Shown one piece after another: positions 1 to 8,537 of a DNA stretch of 64,000 bases; position 1 is the stretch's first letter; each line of letters begins with the position of its first letter. Made by a program: the position numbers and the translations under genes. The DNA is from Fusobacterium varium. GTDB lineage: Bacteria > Fusobacteriota > Fusobacteriia > Fusobacteriales > Fusobacteriaceae. Location of the stretch: the NCBI GenBank assembly GCA_002356455.1, contig AP017968.1, positions 3,038,001 to 3,102,000 on the forward strand, read 5' to 3'. Below the pieces are notes generated by a model. The model searched no databases. It saw only the letters and a list, made by a program, of their open reading frames with translations, and was not told where the DNA came from.

Positions 1-390
1 TCACTTTTATTGAATTCAAAAGAAAAAAATGTAACAATGATTGATACTTTTATATCTAATAAAGAAGATTCTCTTTATGTTACCACAAAAAATGGAGAAC
101 TTCTAAATATCTCTAAGGGAAAATACAGTCTTGAAAAAATTTCAGGAGAACTTATAGGAATTAGTAAATTAAAATATAATTCATATTTAAAAATGCTTGA
201 TAAATTTACCCAAATAGAAAATAAATTATTTTTTTATGAATATAGTTTTTTAGATAAAAATATTTTTTCAGATTTAAAATGTATATCTTCTAAAGAAAAA
301 ATATGGGGAGAAATAGATAATCAAAAGCAATATAGATATATAAAGAGCAATATATTAAAGAGTTTAGATAAAAAGGAGAAAAATTTATGA
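1..390 (+). CDS. C-terminal part of a LicC/PntC-like nucleotidyltransferase (cut by window edge)
   Basis: The reading frame is open to the first base of the window, so the true start lies upstream and only the last ~129 residues are seen. By eye these residues align with the C-terminal half of the next gene: both share a GEL(T/I)G-type stretch, a following Phe/Tyr-rich segment and a closing W-(S/G)-EID-x-x-x-Q motif. I infer a tandem paralogue of the cytidylyltransferase downstream. The stop overlaps the next start by 4 bases (ATGA), so the two are translationally coupled. The catalytic N-terminal half is not visible, so activity cannot be judged. Confidence 0.55.
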   Translation, partial: SLLLNSKEKNVTMIDTFISNKEDSLYVTTKNGELLNISKGKYSLEKISGELIGISKLKYNSYLKMLDKFTQIENKLFFYEYSFLDKNIFSDLKCISSKEKIWGEIDNQKQYRYIKSNILKSLDKKEKNL

Positions 391-1115
391 AAACAGCTGT
401 AATACTTGTGGCAGGTATGGGAACAAGACTCAGAGGAGTAACCAATGATGAAATTCCTAAGCCTTTTTTAACAATAAACGGATTATCGCTTATTGAAAGA
501 TCAATAGAGAAATTGTTAGATTCAGGTATTAAAAAAATAATATTGGTTACAGGACATTTAGATTATTTTTTTGAACCTCTTAAAAAAAAATACAATAACA
601 TTATTACAATAAAAAATAACAATTATGCTAATACAAGCAGTATGGGAAGTTTCTATTGTGCTAAAGAGTTGATTGGCAATGATGATATTCTTCTTTTAGA
701 AGGAGATCTTATCTATGAAAAGAATTGTCTGAATATATTGATAAATACTCCTGAAAAAGATACAATACTTTTATCTGAAGATAAAAAAATGTCTGATGAT
801 TATTATTTTGAAATAATAGACAATGGTATTGGAAAACTTACTTTCAATTTATTTGAAATTAAAGGAGAATATGGAGAACTTACAGGATTGCAAAAATTAT
901 CAAATGAATTATGCCATTTAATGTTTAAAAAATATGAAGATGAAAAAAATCTTAAATTAGGTTATGAATATTGTATGGAAAAAATAGCAAAAGATAGAAA
1001 AATTACTTGCAAAAGAGTAGATGGTATTATTTGGTCTGAAATAGATGATGAATTTCAGCTAAATAGAGTAATGGAAACTATTTATCCTAAACTTTTAGAA
1101 AAAGGAGAAAATTAA
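387..1115 (+). CDS. LicC/PntC-like CTP:phosphocholine or 2-aminoethylphosphonate cytidylyltransferase
   Basis: This is a 242-residue cytoplasmic nucleotidyltransferase of the sugar-phosphate NTP-transferase fold. The nucleotide-binding loop AGMGTRLRG is at residues 9-17, followed by PKPFL at 24-28. NTSSMGS at 82-88 resembles the choline/AEP cytidylyltransferase motif. LLEGDLIYE at 103-111 supplies the metal-binding Asp. Known LicC/PntC enzymes make CDP-choline or CMP-2-aminoethylphosphonate for transfer to surface glycans. Here it lies directly upstream of an AEP-type ABC importer whose permease carries a LicD-like domain, which favours 2-aminoethylphosphonate as substrate; phosphocholine remains possible. 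SD aaaaggag precedes the ATG. Confidence 0.72.
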   Translation: MKTAVILVAGMGTRLRGVTNDEIPKPFLTINGLSLIERSIEKLLDSGIKKIILVTGHLDYFFEPLKKKYNNIITIKNNNYANTSSMGSFYCAKELIGNDDILLLEGDLIYEKNCLNILINTPEKDTILLSEDKKMSDDYYFEIIDNGIGKLTFNLFEIKGEYGELTGLQKLSNELCHLMFKKYEDEKNLKLGYEYCMEKIAKDRKITCKRVDGIIWSEIDDEFQLNRVMETIYPKLLEKGEN

Positions 1116-1117
1116 TT

Positions 1118-2137
1118 ATGAAAAAACTATTAAAAATTTCTGTTCTTTTTATTCTTTCTGCATTTCTTTTTGGATGCGGTAATAAAGAAAATAAAACTGT
1201 CTTAAATGTTTATACTGGATTGGAAGAAGAATATTTAAATCACTATATTGAAATATATAAAGCAGACTTTCCAAATATAGAACTTAATATAATTAGAGAT
1301 TCTCAAGGAGCCATTGCTGCTAAAGTGATTGCTGAAGGGGATAATCCTGTAGCTGATGTTTTATGGGGAATGGCAAGTATAAATTTAATTGATTTAGCCA
1401 ATCAAAAAAAATTGGCTGAATTAAATAAAGACTGGCTAGTAAATATTGATCCTGCATATATTGATTCTATCAATGAAAAGCCTCAATGGACAGGTATGAC
1501 AGCTTGGACTTCTGCAATTACAGCTAATAAATATGAATTTACAAAAAAAAGTCTACCTCTTCCTAATTCATATATGGATCTTCTTGATAAAAGATACTAT
1601 AAAGAAGTTGTTATGCCTAACCCTGCCTCTTCTGGAACTGGTTATCTTACAATATTGGGTTGGATAAGTATATGGGGTGAAGAAAAAGCCTGGGAATATA
1701 TGGATCAACTTCATAAAAATATATCTCAATATTCTCATTCTGGAAGTGCACCAGTTAAAATGGCTATGCAGGGAGAACAACTAATTGGTGTTGGGATGGA
1801 TAGTGAAAGTATCAGACTTGGAAAAACAAATGAATCTATAGTTACTATTCTTCCTAGTGAAGGATATGGCTGGGATATGGAAGGAATTGCTCTTGTAAAA
1901 AAGGATACAATTAAACCAGAAGCTATTGATTTTATTAATTGGGCTCTTTCAAAAAAAATGATGGAAGAATATTCAAAAAATATTGGGCTAGTTTCATATA
2001 AAGGTATGAATACAAAACTTGAAGGTTACCCTGCAGATTTTAAAGAAAAACTGGCTAACATAGATTTTAAATGGGCATCAGAAAACAGAGAAAGATTACT
2101 TAAAGAATGGGAAAAAAGATATGGTAAAGGAGAATAA
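1118..2137 (+). CDS. Substrate-binding lipoprotein of a 2-aminoethylphosphonate-type ABC transporter
   Basis: This is a 339-residue extracytoplasmic solute-binding protein. It has a lipoprotein signal peptide with lipobox LFGC and the acylated Cys at residue 20, followed by LNVYTGLEE, typical of the iron/AEP-binding (FbpA/PhnS2-like) family. A DVLWGMAS segment is the hinge-proximal ligand region of that family. It starts two bases after the cytidylyltransferase stop and is followed without a gap by the ATPase gene, so the transporter is co-transcribed with the activating enzyme. Ligand by family and context: 2-aminoethylphosphonate or a similar phosphonate; Fe(III) is the main alternative, but the neighbouring cytidylyltransferase and LicD domain argue against it. 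Confidence 0.72.
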   Translation: MKKLLKISVLFILSAFLFGCGNKENKTVLNVYTGLEEEYLNHYIEIYKADFPNIELNIIRDSQGAIAAKVIAEGDNPVADVLWGMASINLIDLANQKKLAELNKDWLVNIDPAYIDSINEKPQWTGMTAWTSAITANKYEFTKKSLPLPNSYMDLLDKRYYKEVVMPNPASSGTGYLTILGWISIWGEEKAWEYMDQLHKNISQYSHSGSAPVKMAMQGEQLIGVGMDSESIRLGKTNESIVTILPSEGYGWDMEGIALVKKDTIKPEAIDFINWALSKKMMEEYSKNIGLVSYKGMNTKLEGYPADFKEKLANIDFKWASENRERLLKEWEKRYGKGE

Positions 2138-2138
2138 A

Positions 2139-3104
2139 ATGCCTTACTTAGTCATAAAAAATGTAAAAAAACAATTTAATAAAGTAGAAGTTTTAAAAGG
2201 TATTAATTTAGATATAGAAAAAGGAGAATTTATATGTTTTTTAGGTCCAAGTGGTTGTGGAAAAACAACTTTGCTCCGTATAATAGCTGGTCTTGAAAAA
2301 CTTGATTCTGGAAATATTCTAGTTAATAAAAAAGAAATAACAGTTTTAGAACCTTCTCAAAGAAATTTAAGTATGGTATTCCAATCTTATGCTCTTTTTC
2401 CAAATATGACAGTTTTTGAAAATATTGAATATGGATTAAAAAAGAAAATAAAAGATAAACATCAAAGAAAAGAAAAAATTATGAATGTTCTTAAAATGGT
2501 TGGTCTTGATCATATAATTTCAAAGTATCCCGATGAAATGAGTGGAGGACAACAACAAAGAGTATCTTTGGCTAGAGCTCTAGCTCTTGAACCAAATATT
2601 TTACTCCTTGATGAGCCCTTATCAGCTCTTGATGCTAAAGTAAGAGAATCTTTAAGAAAAGAAATAAGAGAAATTCAGCAAAATTTAAAAATAACTACAA
2701 TTATGGTAACTCATGATCAAGAAGAAGCTCTAACAATGGGAGATAAAATTGCTATCATCAATGGTGGAGAAATAGTTCAATTTGGAACACCAGAAGAAAT
2801 ATACAGTAAACCAAAAGATATATTTGTAGCTGATTTTATAGGCAAAATAAATTTCATTACTGATGAAAACAATGATATATACACTGTAAGACCTGAGGAT
2901 ATAGAATATTCTATAGAAAAAAAGGAAAAAACACATAAAGGAACTATTAAAAATATTGAATTTAGAGGTGCTTTTTATAGAATTACTTTAGAATTATTTG
3001 GAGATAACATCTACATTGACATACTATCTAAAGAAAAGGAAAAATTGAACCTTAAAATTAATGATTTTCTTTATATCAAATTAAATGAAAAAAATAACAT
3101 TTAG
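2139..3104 (+). CDS. ABC transporter ATPase, AEP/iron-type importer
   Basis: This is the nucleotide-binding subunit of the importer. Walker A GPSGCGKTT is at residues 36-44, the Q-loop FQSY near 81-84, the signature SGGQQ at 135-139 and Walker B ILLLDEP at 154-160. A VTHDQEEA switch-histidine segment and a short C-terminal TOBE-like extension follow. The start is the ATG of MPYLVIKN at 2139, preceded by aaaggag; an in-frame ATG at 2121 lies inside the upstream gene and lacks an SD. It sits between the binding protein and the permease in one operon. The family (PotA/FbpC/PhnT) is clear; the substrate is inferred from context. Confidence 0.88.
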   Translation: MPYLVIKNVKKQFNKVEVLKGINLDIEKGEFICFLGPSGCGKTTLLRIIAGLEKLDSGNILVNKKEITVLEPSQRNLSMVFQSYALFPNMTVFENIEYGLKKKIKDKHQRKEKIMNVLKMVGLDHIISKYPDEMSGGQQQRVSLARALALEPNILLLDEPLSALDAKVRESLRKEIREIQQNLKITTIMVTHDQEEALTMGDKIAIINGGEIVQFGTPEEIYSKPKDIFVADFIGKINFITDENNDIYTVRPEDIEYSIEKKEKTHKGTIKNIEFRGAFYRITLELFGDNIYIDILSKEKEKLNLKINDFLYIKLNEKNNI

Positions 3105-3113
3105 GAGCTTTCT

Positions 3114-5336
3114 ATGAAAAAAGATAAATTAATAAAAATAATTTTGTCTCTAATTTTAGTTCTTTTTCTTATTATCTCTATAATTTTTCCTATATCTAAC
3201 CTTTTTATAAAAGCTTTTCAAAATAAAAATGGAAATTATGTTGGTCTGGAAAATTTTGCTGAATATTTTAATGATCCTGTTACAGCAAGCTCTCTTACTA
3301 ATAGTTTAAAAGTATCTGTAACTGTAACTATTTTTACAATAGTTCTTGCTTTCTTTTTTTCTTATGGAATAAATAGAAGCAATTTAAAAGGAAAATCCCT
3401 TTTAAAAGGAATTGCTCTTTTACCTTTATTTTCTCCAACTATGACACATGGTATTGCTCTTATATATCTTTTTGGAAGACAGGGAATTATAACTAAAACT
3501 TTCAATCTTTCAATATCCATATATGGATTCTGGGGAATAGTTTTTGCAGAAACAATTTTCATATTTCCAATACTTTTCTTTATGATGGTATTAGCTTTTG
3601 ATTCAGAAGATTATAGAAAATATGAAATGGCTGAAATAATGGGAATAGATAAATTAAAACAATTTTTTACAATAACTATCCCCAATGTCAAATATACACT
3701 AATAACTTGTTTTTTTTCTGGTTTTACTTTAAGTTTTACAGATTTTGGTGCACCTAAAGTTGTAGGAGGAAATTATAATGTTCTTGCTACTGATATATTT
3801 GAAGAAGTAATAGGACAGCAAAACTTTTCTATGGGATCAGCTGTTGGAATATTACTTATAATTCCTGCTTTTCTTGCTTTTATGTTTGATATTTTCATTA
3901 AAAGTAAAAGTTCAAAGATAGATTCAAAGTCTACTAAATATATTATAAAGGAAAATAAAGTAAGAGACACTTTTTTTAAGTTTTTTAACTATATTTTAAG
4001 TTTTATCATAATATCTTTTTTTGCAACAGTTATTTTTGCTTCTCTTGTAAAAACTTGGCCTTATGATATGAGCTTAACTTTTAAATCATATACTTTTACT
4101 ATAATGGGAGAAAGTGTTTGGAAGATTTTTGGCAATAGTATTTTTGTATCAATTTTTTCTGCAGTATTTGGTACTATTTTATGTTTCCTTACAGCATATG
4201 TAGTTGAAAGAGAAAAAAATTATACTATTGTAAGAAAAATAGGATATTTTCTTTCTATACTTCCTAATGCTATTCCTGGACTGACAATAGGACTTGCATA
4301 TATTTTCTTCTTCAATTCTAAAAGTAATATATTAAATTTTTTATATGGAAGTTTTGGAATAATTATCCTTGCAAATATAATACATTTCTTTGCAACGCCT
4401 TTTCTTACTATAACTGCAAGGTTAAAAACTTTAGATGATGAATATGAAACTATTTCTAATATAATGGGAGTTTCATGGTGCAGAACTATTTTTAAAGTTA
4501 TAATTCCTCTATCAATAGATTCTATCCTTGAAAGTTTTTCATATTATTTTATAAATTCTATGATAACTATTTCAGCAGTTATTTTCCTCTACACATCAAG
4601 AACTAGACTTATATCTGTAATGATGATAAGTAAAAATGATGCAGGAGATATAGGAACTGCTGCTGCAATATCTGTAATGATTATTTTTGTAAATATAATT
4701 TTTAAGATAATTTTTGACCTTTCAATAAAATATATAAGAAATAAAAATTATAATAAAAAAAGAAAAGATTCAATAAAAAAAGAAAAACAAGGTGAAAATT
4801 TACTTTTGACTGGTAAAGAGGTTCTAGAAATATTGAATAAAACTTCTCAAAAAACTGGTGTAAAATATTGGCTGGAATTTGGAACACTACTTGGAAAAAT
4901 CAGAGAAAATAATTTTATAGGTCATGACATTAACTTTGATATTGGAATAATGAAAGAAGAACTCATTCCGAAATTTATAATAGACATAGAAAATGAAGGA
5001 TTTAAAAGAATCTCTTCTTTAAGTTTAAAAAATGAAGGTCTTAAAAATATAAAATATGAATACAAAGGAATTGAAATAGAAATGTTCCTTTTTGATAGAG
5101 AAGATAATAAAGTAATATGTTATCTGGAAGATAAAAATGGTATTATTTCAGTATATAAGCTTTCAAACTCTACATTAAAAGAAACTAAGTTTATGGGAAT
5201 AGATACTTATATTCCAAGAAATTCTTTAAAAAGACTTCTTGAAATATATGGAAAAAATTTCAATATATCAGATCCAGACTGGAAGGAAGAAATGAGTCCA
5301 AGCAGATATATTTCTGAAAAAATAAAAGATGCATAA
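3114..5336 (+). CDS. Fused two-domain ABC permease plus C-terminal LicD-like transferase domain
   Basis: This is a 740-residue fusion. Residues 1 to ~545 are a FbpB/PhnU2-like double permease with about 12 hydrophobic segments and two EAA loops (EMAEIMGID near 172 and ETISNIMGVS near 444). After a Lys-rich linker, residues ~565-740 form a soluble LicD/fukutin-type nucleotidyltransferase-fold domain: FGTLLGKIRENNF with GTLLG at 590-594, then HDINFD with candidate metal-binding Asp605 and Asp609. Family permeases of this class are about 545 residues, so the extra domain is unusual. LicD enzymes transfer phosphocholine or similar groups from a CDP/CMP carrier to glycans. I infer coupling of uptake and glycan decoration. 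The DNA runs through the junction without a stop, so the fusion is real in this sequence. Confidence 0.75.
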   Translation: MKKDKLIKIILSLILVLFLIISIIFPISNLFIKAFQNKNGNYVGLENFAEYFNDPVTASSLTNSLKVSVTVTIFTIVLAFFFSYGINRSNLKGKSLLKGIALLPLFSPTMTHGIALIYLFGRQGIITKTFNLSISIYGFWGIVFAETIFIFPILFFMMVLAFDSEDYRKYEMAEIMGIDKLKQFFTITIPNVKYTLITCFFSGFTLSFTDFGAPKVVGGNYNVLATDIFEEVIGQQNFSMGSAVGILLIIPAFLAFMFDIFIKSKSSKIDSKSTKYIIKENKVRDTFFKFFNYILSFIIISFFATVIFASLVKTWPYDMSLTFKSYTFTIMGESVWKIFGNSIFVSIFSAVFGTILCFLTAYVVEREKNYTIVRKIGYFLSILPNAIPGLTIGLAYIFFFNSKSNILNFLYGSFGIIILANIIHFFATPFLTITARLKTLDDEYETISNIMGVSWCRTIFKVIIPLSIDSILESFSYYFINSMITISAVIFLYTSRTRLISVMMISKNDAGDIGTAAAISVMIIFVNIIFKIIFDLSIKYIRNKNYNKKRKDSIKKEKQGENLLLTGKEVLEILNKTSQKTGVKYWLEFGTLLGKIRENNFIGHDINFDIGIMKEELIPKFIIDIENEGFKRISSLSLKNEGLKNIKYEYKGIEIEMFLFDREDNKVICYLEDKNGIISVYKLSNSTLKETKFMGIDTYIPRNSLKRLLEIYGKNFNISDPDWKEEMSPSRYISEKIKDA

Positions 5337-5347
5337 TTCTAAAAGGG

Positions 5348-5400
5348 GCTGTTGCAAATTAGTGATTGATAAACTAATTTGTGCAGCTTCTCTTATTTTT
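5348..5400 (+). terminator. Hairpin in the IS left end, stops incoming + strand transcription
   Basis: AAATTAGT at 5356-5363 pairs with ACTAATTT at 5373-5380 and GCTG at 5348-5351 with CAGC at 5384-5387, followed by a T-rich tract. Its outer arm is the terminal inverted repeat itself. It can end transcription from the upstream operon and shield the element. Confidence 0.6.
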
Positions 5401-5499
5401 TATAAAAAAATAGAAATCTATTTTATAGATTTCTGCTAATTTATATTTTTATATTTATTTTTAAGTATCAAAAAAAGAAGTAGATGATTTTTTATTTAT

Positions 5500-6978
5500 C
5501 TAAGCTACTTTTAATGAGTGAAGTGTTGTTCCTAAGCGATTATTTATATTTCTGCTTAGATATCTGTTGAAGTTGTAAGCGATACAAAACAAACATATTT
5601 CTCTTAAAACACTTTTTTTACTTCGAACTTTTAATTTTCGCAATTTCATATCTTCTTTCAAAACTGCAAAAGCACCTTCTACTTGAATACTTCTGTTCAT
5701 TCTTAATTGTTTTCCATAATTGCTTGATACATTCTCTTTTGATTTATTTGATAAAATTCTAAATCTCGCATTGTACTTAATTTTTTTGTTAGTTTCAGGA
5801 TTCCAAAAATATTGAACTGTATTATTTTTGTTAGAGTATAGAAATTCTAATTCTAATCCATCTTTTCTAAATAGCTTATTTTCAGAACTATTATATATTA
5901 AATTTTCTACTCTGTTTAAATCATTTTTAAACTTTCTGATTTTAGATTTTTCAAAATATATTGGTTTTATGTATGAAGTATAGTCCATTTTTTCCAAATA
6001 TTCATAATTTGAAATACTTTCATATCCTGCATCAGCTACAATATTTTTAATTTCTAAATTTTGAGATGAAATTTTCTCTAAAAATGGAATCAAAGTTTTA
6101 GAATCAGAAGGGTTAGAAAAAATTTCATATGAAGAAATATATTCACTAATCACTCCTATTTGTAGATTATATCCAGGTTTTAATTGACCATTTCTCATAT
6201 GGTCATCTTTCATTCTCATAAAAGTAGCATCTATATCAGTTTTTGAATAGCTATTTCTACCATTAAGATTTTTAAAATGATTAGAATATTTTTGATACTT
6301 TTCTAAGTATTCTGCGCATAATTCTAAATACTTTTGCTCTTTAGATTTTCTCTTTCCTCTACCTTTGACTATTTGAAAATTCAAATTAGAAAGATATGAA
6401 TATATTTCAAGGAAGTTGTCATATTGTAAGTTGAAATCATCATTAAAATTTGAAATTAGTTCAAGAATTTTTTTATCTAATCTATCTCTGTATTTCTCAA
6501 TAGATTTTTTCCAAACAAATGTATATTTATTAGCATATGCTTCAATTTTAGTGCCATCAATATATATTGTTTCAGTGGAAATATTTTCCATTTCAAAAAT
6601 TTTTTCAACGAATTGTTCAAATAGATCTGGAAGAATATCTTCAGTTTTTACTAAGAATCTAGAAATAGTAGAGTGATCAGGAATTTTAGAATCTTGTAAA
6701 AGAAACCTAAATTTAATATTTTCATGGCAAGCCATTTCTATATCTCTAGTAGAAGTTAAATTGCGCGAATAGGCATAAACAATGATAGAAAACATTCTGA
6801 TAGGATGTACCTTTGTTTTGTAAGAAAATGCTTGCATTAAACTACTAAAATCTAATCCCTCCAATATTGAGCTAAGTTTTCTTACAGGATCATCATCAGA
6901 AATTTCATATTGTAAAAAATTAAAAAGTTTAGGTTGATTTAATTGAAAAAAAATGTTATTATTAATTGGTTTTTGCAT
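5500..6978 (-). CDS. IS1182-family DDE transposase
   Basis: The protein has 492 residues, the usual length for the family. The N-terminal region (DPVRKLSSILEG, residues 30-41) and a mid-region DHSTISRF (101-108) are typical of IS1182/IS5-like transposases. The likely catalytic triad is Asp141 (YIDGTKIEA), Asp316 (VADAGYE) and Glu434 (VEGAFAVLKED). The frame is intact, so the element may be active. No SD precedes the ATG; instead a TATAAT box ends about 7 bases upstream, suggesting a leaderless, weakly translated message. The second copy at the window end differs by two of the first 40 residues. Confidence 0.93.
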   Translation of the reverse strand: MQKPINNNIFFQLNQPKLFNFLQYEISDDDPVRKLSSILEGLDFSSLMQAFSYKTKVHPIRMFSIIVYAYSRNLTSTRDIEMACHENIKFRFLLQDSKIPDHSTISRFLVKTEDILPDLFEQFVEKIFEMENISTETIYIDGTKIEAYANKYTFVWKKSIEKYRDRLDKKILELISNFNDDFNLQYDNFLEIYSYLSNLNFQIVKGRGKRKSKEQKYLELCAEYLEKYQKYSNHFKNLNGRNSYSKTDIDATFMRMKDDHMRNGQLKPGYNLQIGVISEYISSYEIFSNPSDSKTLIPFLEKISSQNLEIKNIVADAGYESISNYEYLEKMDYTSYIKPIYFEKSKIRKFKNDLNRVENLIYNSSENKLFRKDGLELEFLYSNKNNTVQYFWNPETNKKIKYNARFRILSNKSKENVSSNYGKQLRMNRSIQVEGAFAVLKEDMKLRKLKVRSKKSVLREICLFCIAYNFNRYLSRNINNRLGTTLHSLKVA

Positions 6979-7042
6979 AGGTATATTATATTAGAAATTT
7001 GAAAAATTTTTTAGTATTTTATACCTTTTTTTATTTAAAAAG

Positions 7043-7081
7043 AAAAAGCTAACAAGAAGAAAACTTCAAGTCAGCTTTTTT
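7043..7081 (-). terminator. Hairpin in the IS right end, stops transcription entering on the minus strand
   Basis: AAAAAGCT plus AAC on the plus strand at 7043-7053 pairs with GTCAGCTTTTT at 7070-7080, followed on the minus strand by a T-rich tract. It lies between the right inverted repeat and the transposase start. It would block read-through from the lipase-like gene into the transposase. The second copy has the same hairpin. Confidence 0.65.
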
Positions 7082-7115
7082 GATAATTGGGCTGTTTTAA
7101 ATTTGCAACAGCCCC

Positions 7116-8465
7116 TTAAAATCCCATTTTCTTTAATTCAGAGACAAGCTGTACATAAAACTCTACAACATCAAATCCCTTATAATCCTGTCTTTTTAAA
7201 TCTATAATATCTCCATGAGATATTCCTCTATGATATTCATTTTTTATAACACCTTTAAAAGTTCCCCATTTAGCAGAAGATATGCTTACTAATCCATCAT
7301 TTTCTCCTTCCAAAATTTTAATAAAAAAATATGGAATAGTCAATAAAATATCACTAAAACAATCTTTCATTATAGAAATATAACTTTGATAATATACTAA
7401 TGTAGAATCAACTACATTTTTATTAAATTCTTCACTGCTGTATGTTGTAAATTGATGAGTTGCACTATAAAAATCTGGATTTTTATCTCCCAATCTTTTA
7501 AAAATATTATCATAAAATTTAGCAACTCCTCTATAAATTCTTTCAGGTAATTTACACATTTTATCAACAAAAAGACATCCCCTATGTGGAGTACTTATAG
7601 TTGTAAGTGAAGCAGTATACTTGTCCATTCCCAATATACTTATAGCATAACGTGAATCCAATCCACCTTTAGAATGTGCTATTATATTAACTTTTTCACT
7701 TCCAGTTTCTTTTATCACTTCTAATATTTTTTTCTTAATATCTTCTCCATTATACTCAATAGTTCCAAATGCTTCCTGATTTCCATAATAAATAGAAACT
7801 CCATATCGCATTAATTCTCTTGGAATCCGTCCCCAATAATTAAAGTGCCTGGAATCTCTAAATCCAACTCCATGTACAAGTATTATTGGATATTTTGTTT
7901 TACATATATCTGATTCTGCTCTTATTTCCTTTAGAGATGCTTTATAGCATTCAAATTCATACTCCCATTTTATAATTCTTAAAGTATAAAAAAGAATTAA
8001 AATATTTATTACTGGTATCCAAATAGTGAATATTAGCAAAATTCTTTTTCTAAAGCTCAACCATTTTGAAGTAAAAAAAATACGAATAATTCCATTCAGA
8101 AAAAGGAAAAAATTTATTCCAAAAGCATATAATCCATTAAACCACAATATTTCATTATAGTTTATATCTTTAAGTAATGGATATAAAAATATAATTATCC
8201 CTGTTTGAAGTAAAAAACCATAAAAGGAATATAAACATAGAGTTCTTCCACCTATCATTATTCTTAATCTTTTTCCAGCATATTCTTCTTTCCTATGTGG
8301 GAAAAGATTAAGATATATCCATAAACTAAATATTAATAAACTAAATATAACTGTCAGAAAAATATTTCTAGTATTTTTATAAAAATAAAACATGAGTAAA
8401 GGAATATTAGCAGCAACAGGTATATAAAAAAATGAAAATATTTTTTTTATTAAGCGAAGTATCAT
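7116..8465 (-). CDS. Membrane-anchored lipase-like alpha/beta hydrolase
   Basis: The product has 449 residues. The N-terminal ~170 residues contain several hydrophobic spans, then a soluble alpha/beta-hydrolase domain begins with IILVHGVGFRDSRHFNYWG. The oxyanion motif is HGVGF and the nucleophile elbow is AHSKGG; ENDGLVSI and SHGDIID supply candidate acid and His residues. This matches the secreted triacylglycerol-lipase family, here tethered to the membrane. I place the start at the ATG preceded by aaaggaggaaaaggag, 20 codons inside the longest frame. The stop abuts the IS right end, so insertion may have changed the last codons or removed downstream DNA. Substrate unknown. Confidence 0.75.
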   Translation of the reverse strand: MILRLIKKIFSFFYIPVAANIPLLMFYFYKNTRNIFLTVIFSLLIFSLWIYLNLFPHRKEEYAGKRLRIMIGGRTLCLYSFYGFLLQTGIIIFLYPLLKDINYNEILWFNGLYAFGINFFLFLNGIIRIFFTSKWLSFRKRILLIFTIWIPVINILILFYTLRIIKWEYEFECYKASLKEIRAESDICKTKYPIILVHGVGFRDSRHFNYWGRIPRELMRYGVSIYYGNQEAFGTIEYNGEDIKKKILEVIKETGSEKVNIIAHSKGGLDSRYAISILGMDKYTASLTTISTPHRGCLFVDKMCKLPERIYRGVAKFYDNIFKRLGDKNPDFYSATHQFTTYSSEEFNKNVVDSTLVYYQSYISIMKDCFSDILLTIPYFFIKILEGENDGLVSISSAKWGTFKGVIKNEYHRGISHGDIIDLKRQDYKGFDVVEFYVQLVSELKKMGF

Positions 8466-8489
8466 TTCTCCTTTTCCTCCTTTAAACTT

Positions 8490-8525
8490 AAAAAAGTGAT
8501 TCAAAGAAAATATTTTTTGAATCAC
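8490..8525 (-). terminator. Rho-independent terminator of the ATP-grasp/esterase operon
   Basis: The minus strand reads GTGATTCAAA, a loop, TTTGAATCAC, then six T residues. It lies between the 92-codon gene and the lipase-like gene, so the lipase is probably transcribed separately or only by read-through. Confidence 0.75.
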
Positions 8526-8537
8526 TCTTTGATTATA

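Larger units (their letters stand above)
5347..7113 (-). mobile_element. IS1182-family insertion sequence, complete copy
   Basis: An element of about 1.77 kb is bounded by perfect inverted repeats, GGCTGTTGCAAATT at 5347-5360 and its complement at 7100-7113. The match extends four more bases on each side here (AAGG outside the left end, CCTT outside the right end), but a second copy at 63744 shares only the inner 14 bases, so I take those as the true ends. It encodes one 492-residue DDE transposase on the minus strand. No convincing target duplication is visible. It separates the AEP-type operon from the convergent lipase-like gene, whose stop codon starts three bases outside the right end. 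Confidence 0.9.

Noticed and set aside
2121-2138. Upstream start for the ABC ATPase inside the binding-protein gene
   Set aside because: The ATG at 2139 follows aaaggag with proper spacing and begins at the conserved N-terminus; the earlier one has no SD.
5343-7117. IS ends extended to an 18-base inverted repeat
   Set aside because: The extra four bases on each side match here, but the second copy at 63744 has different bases there, so they are probably flanking sequence.
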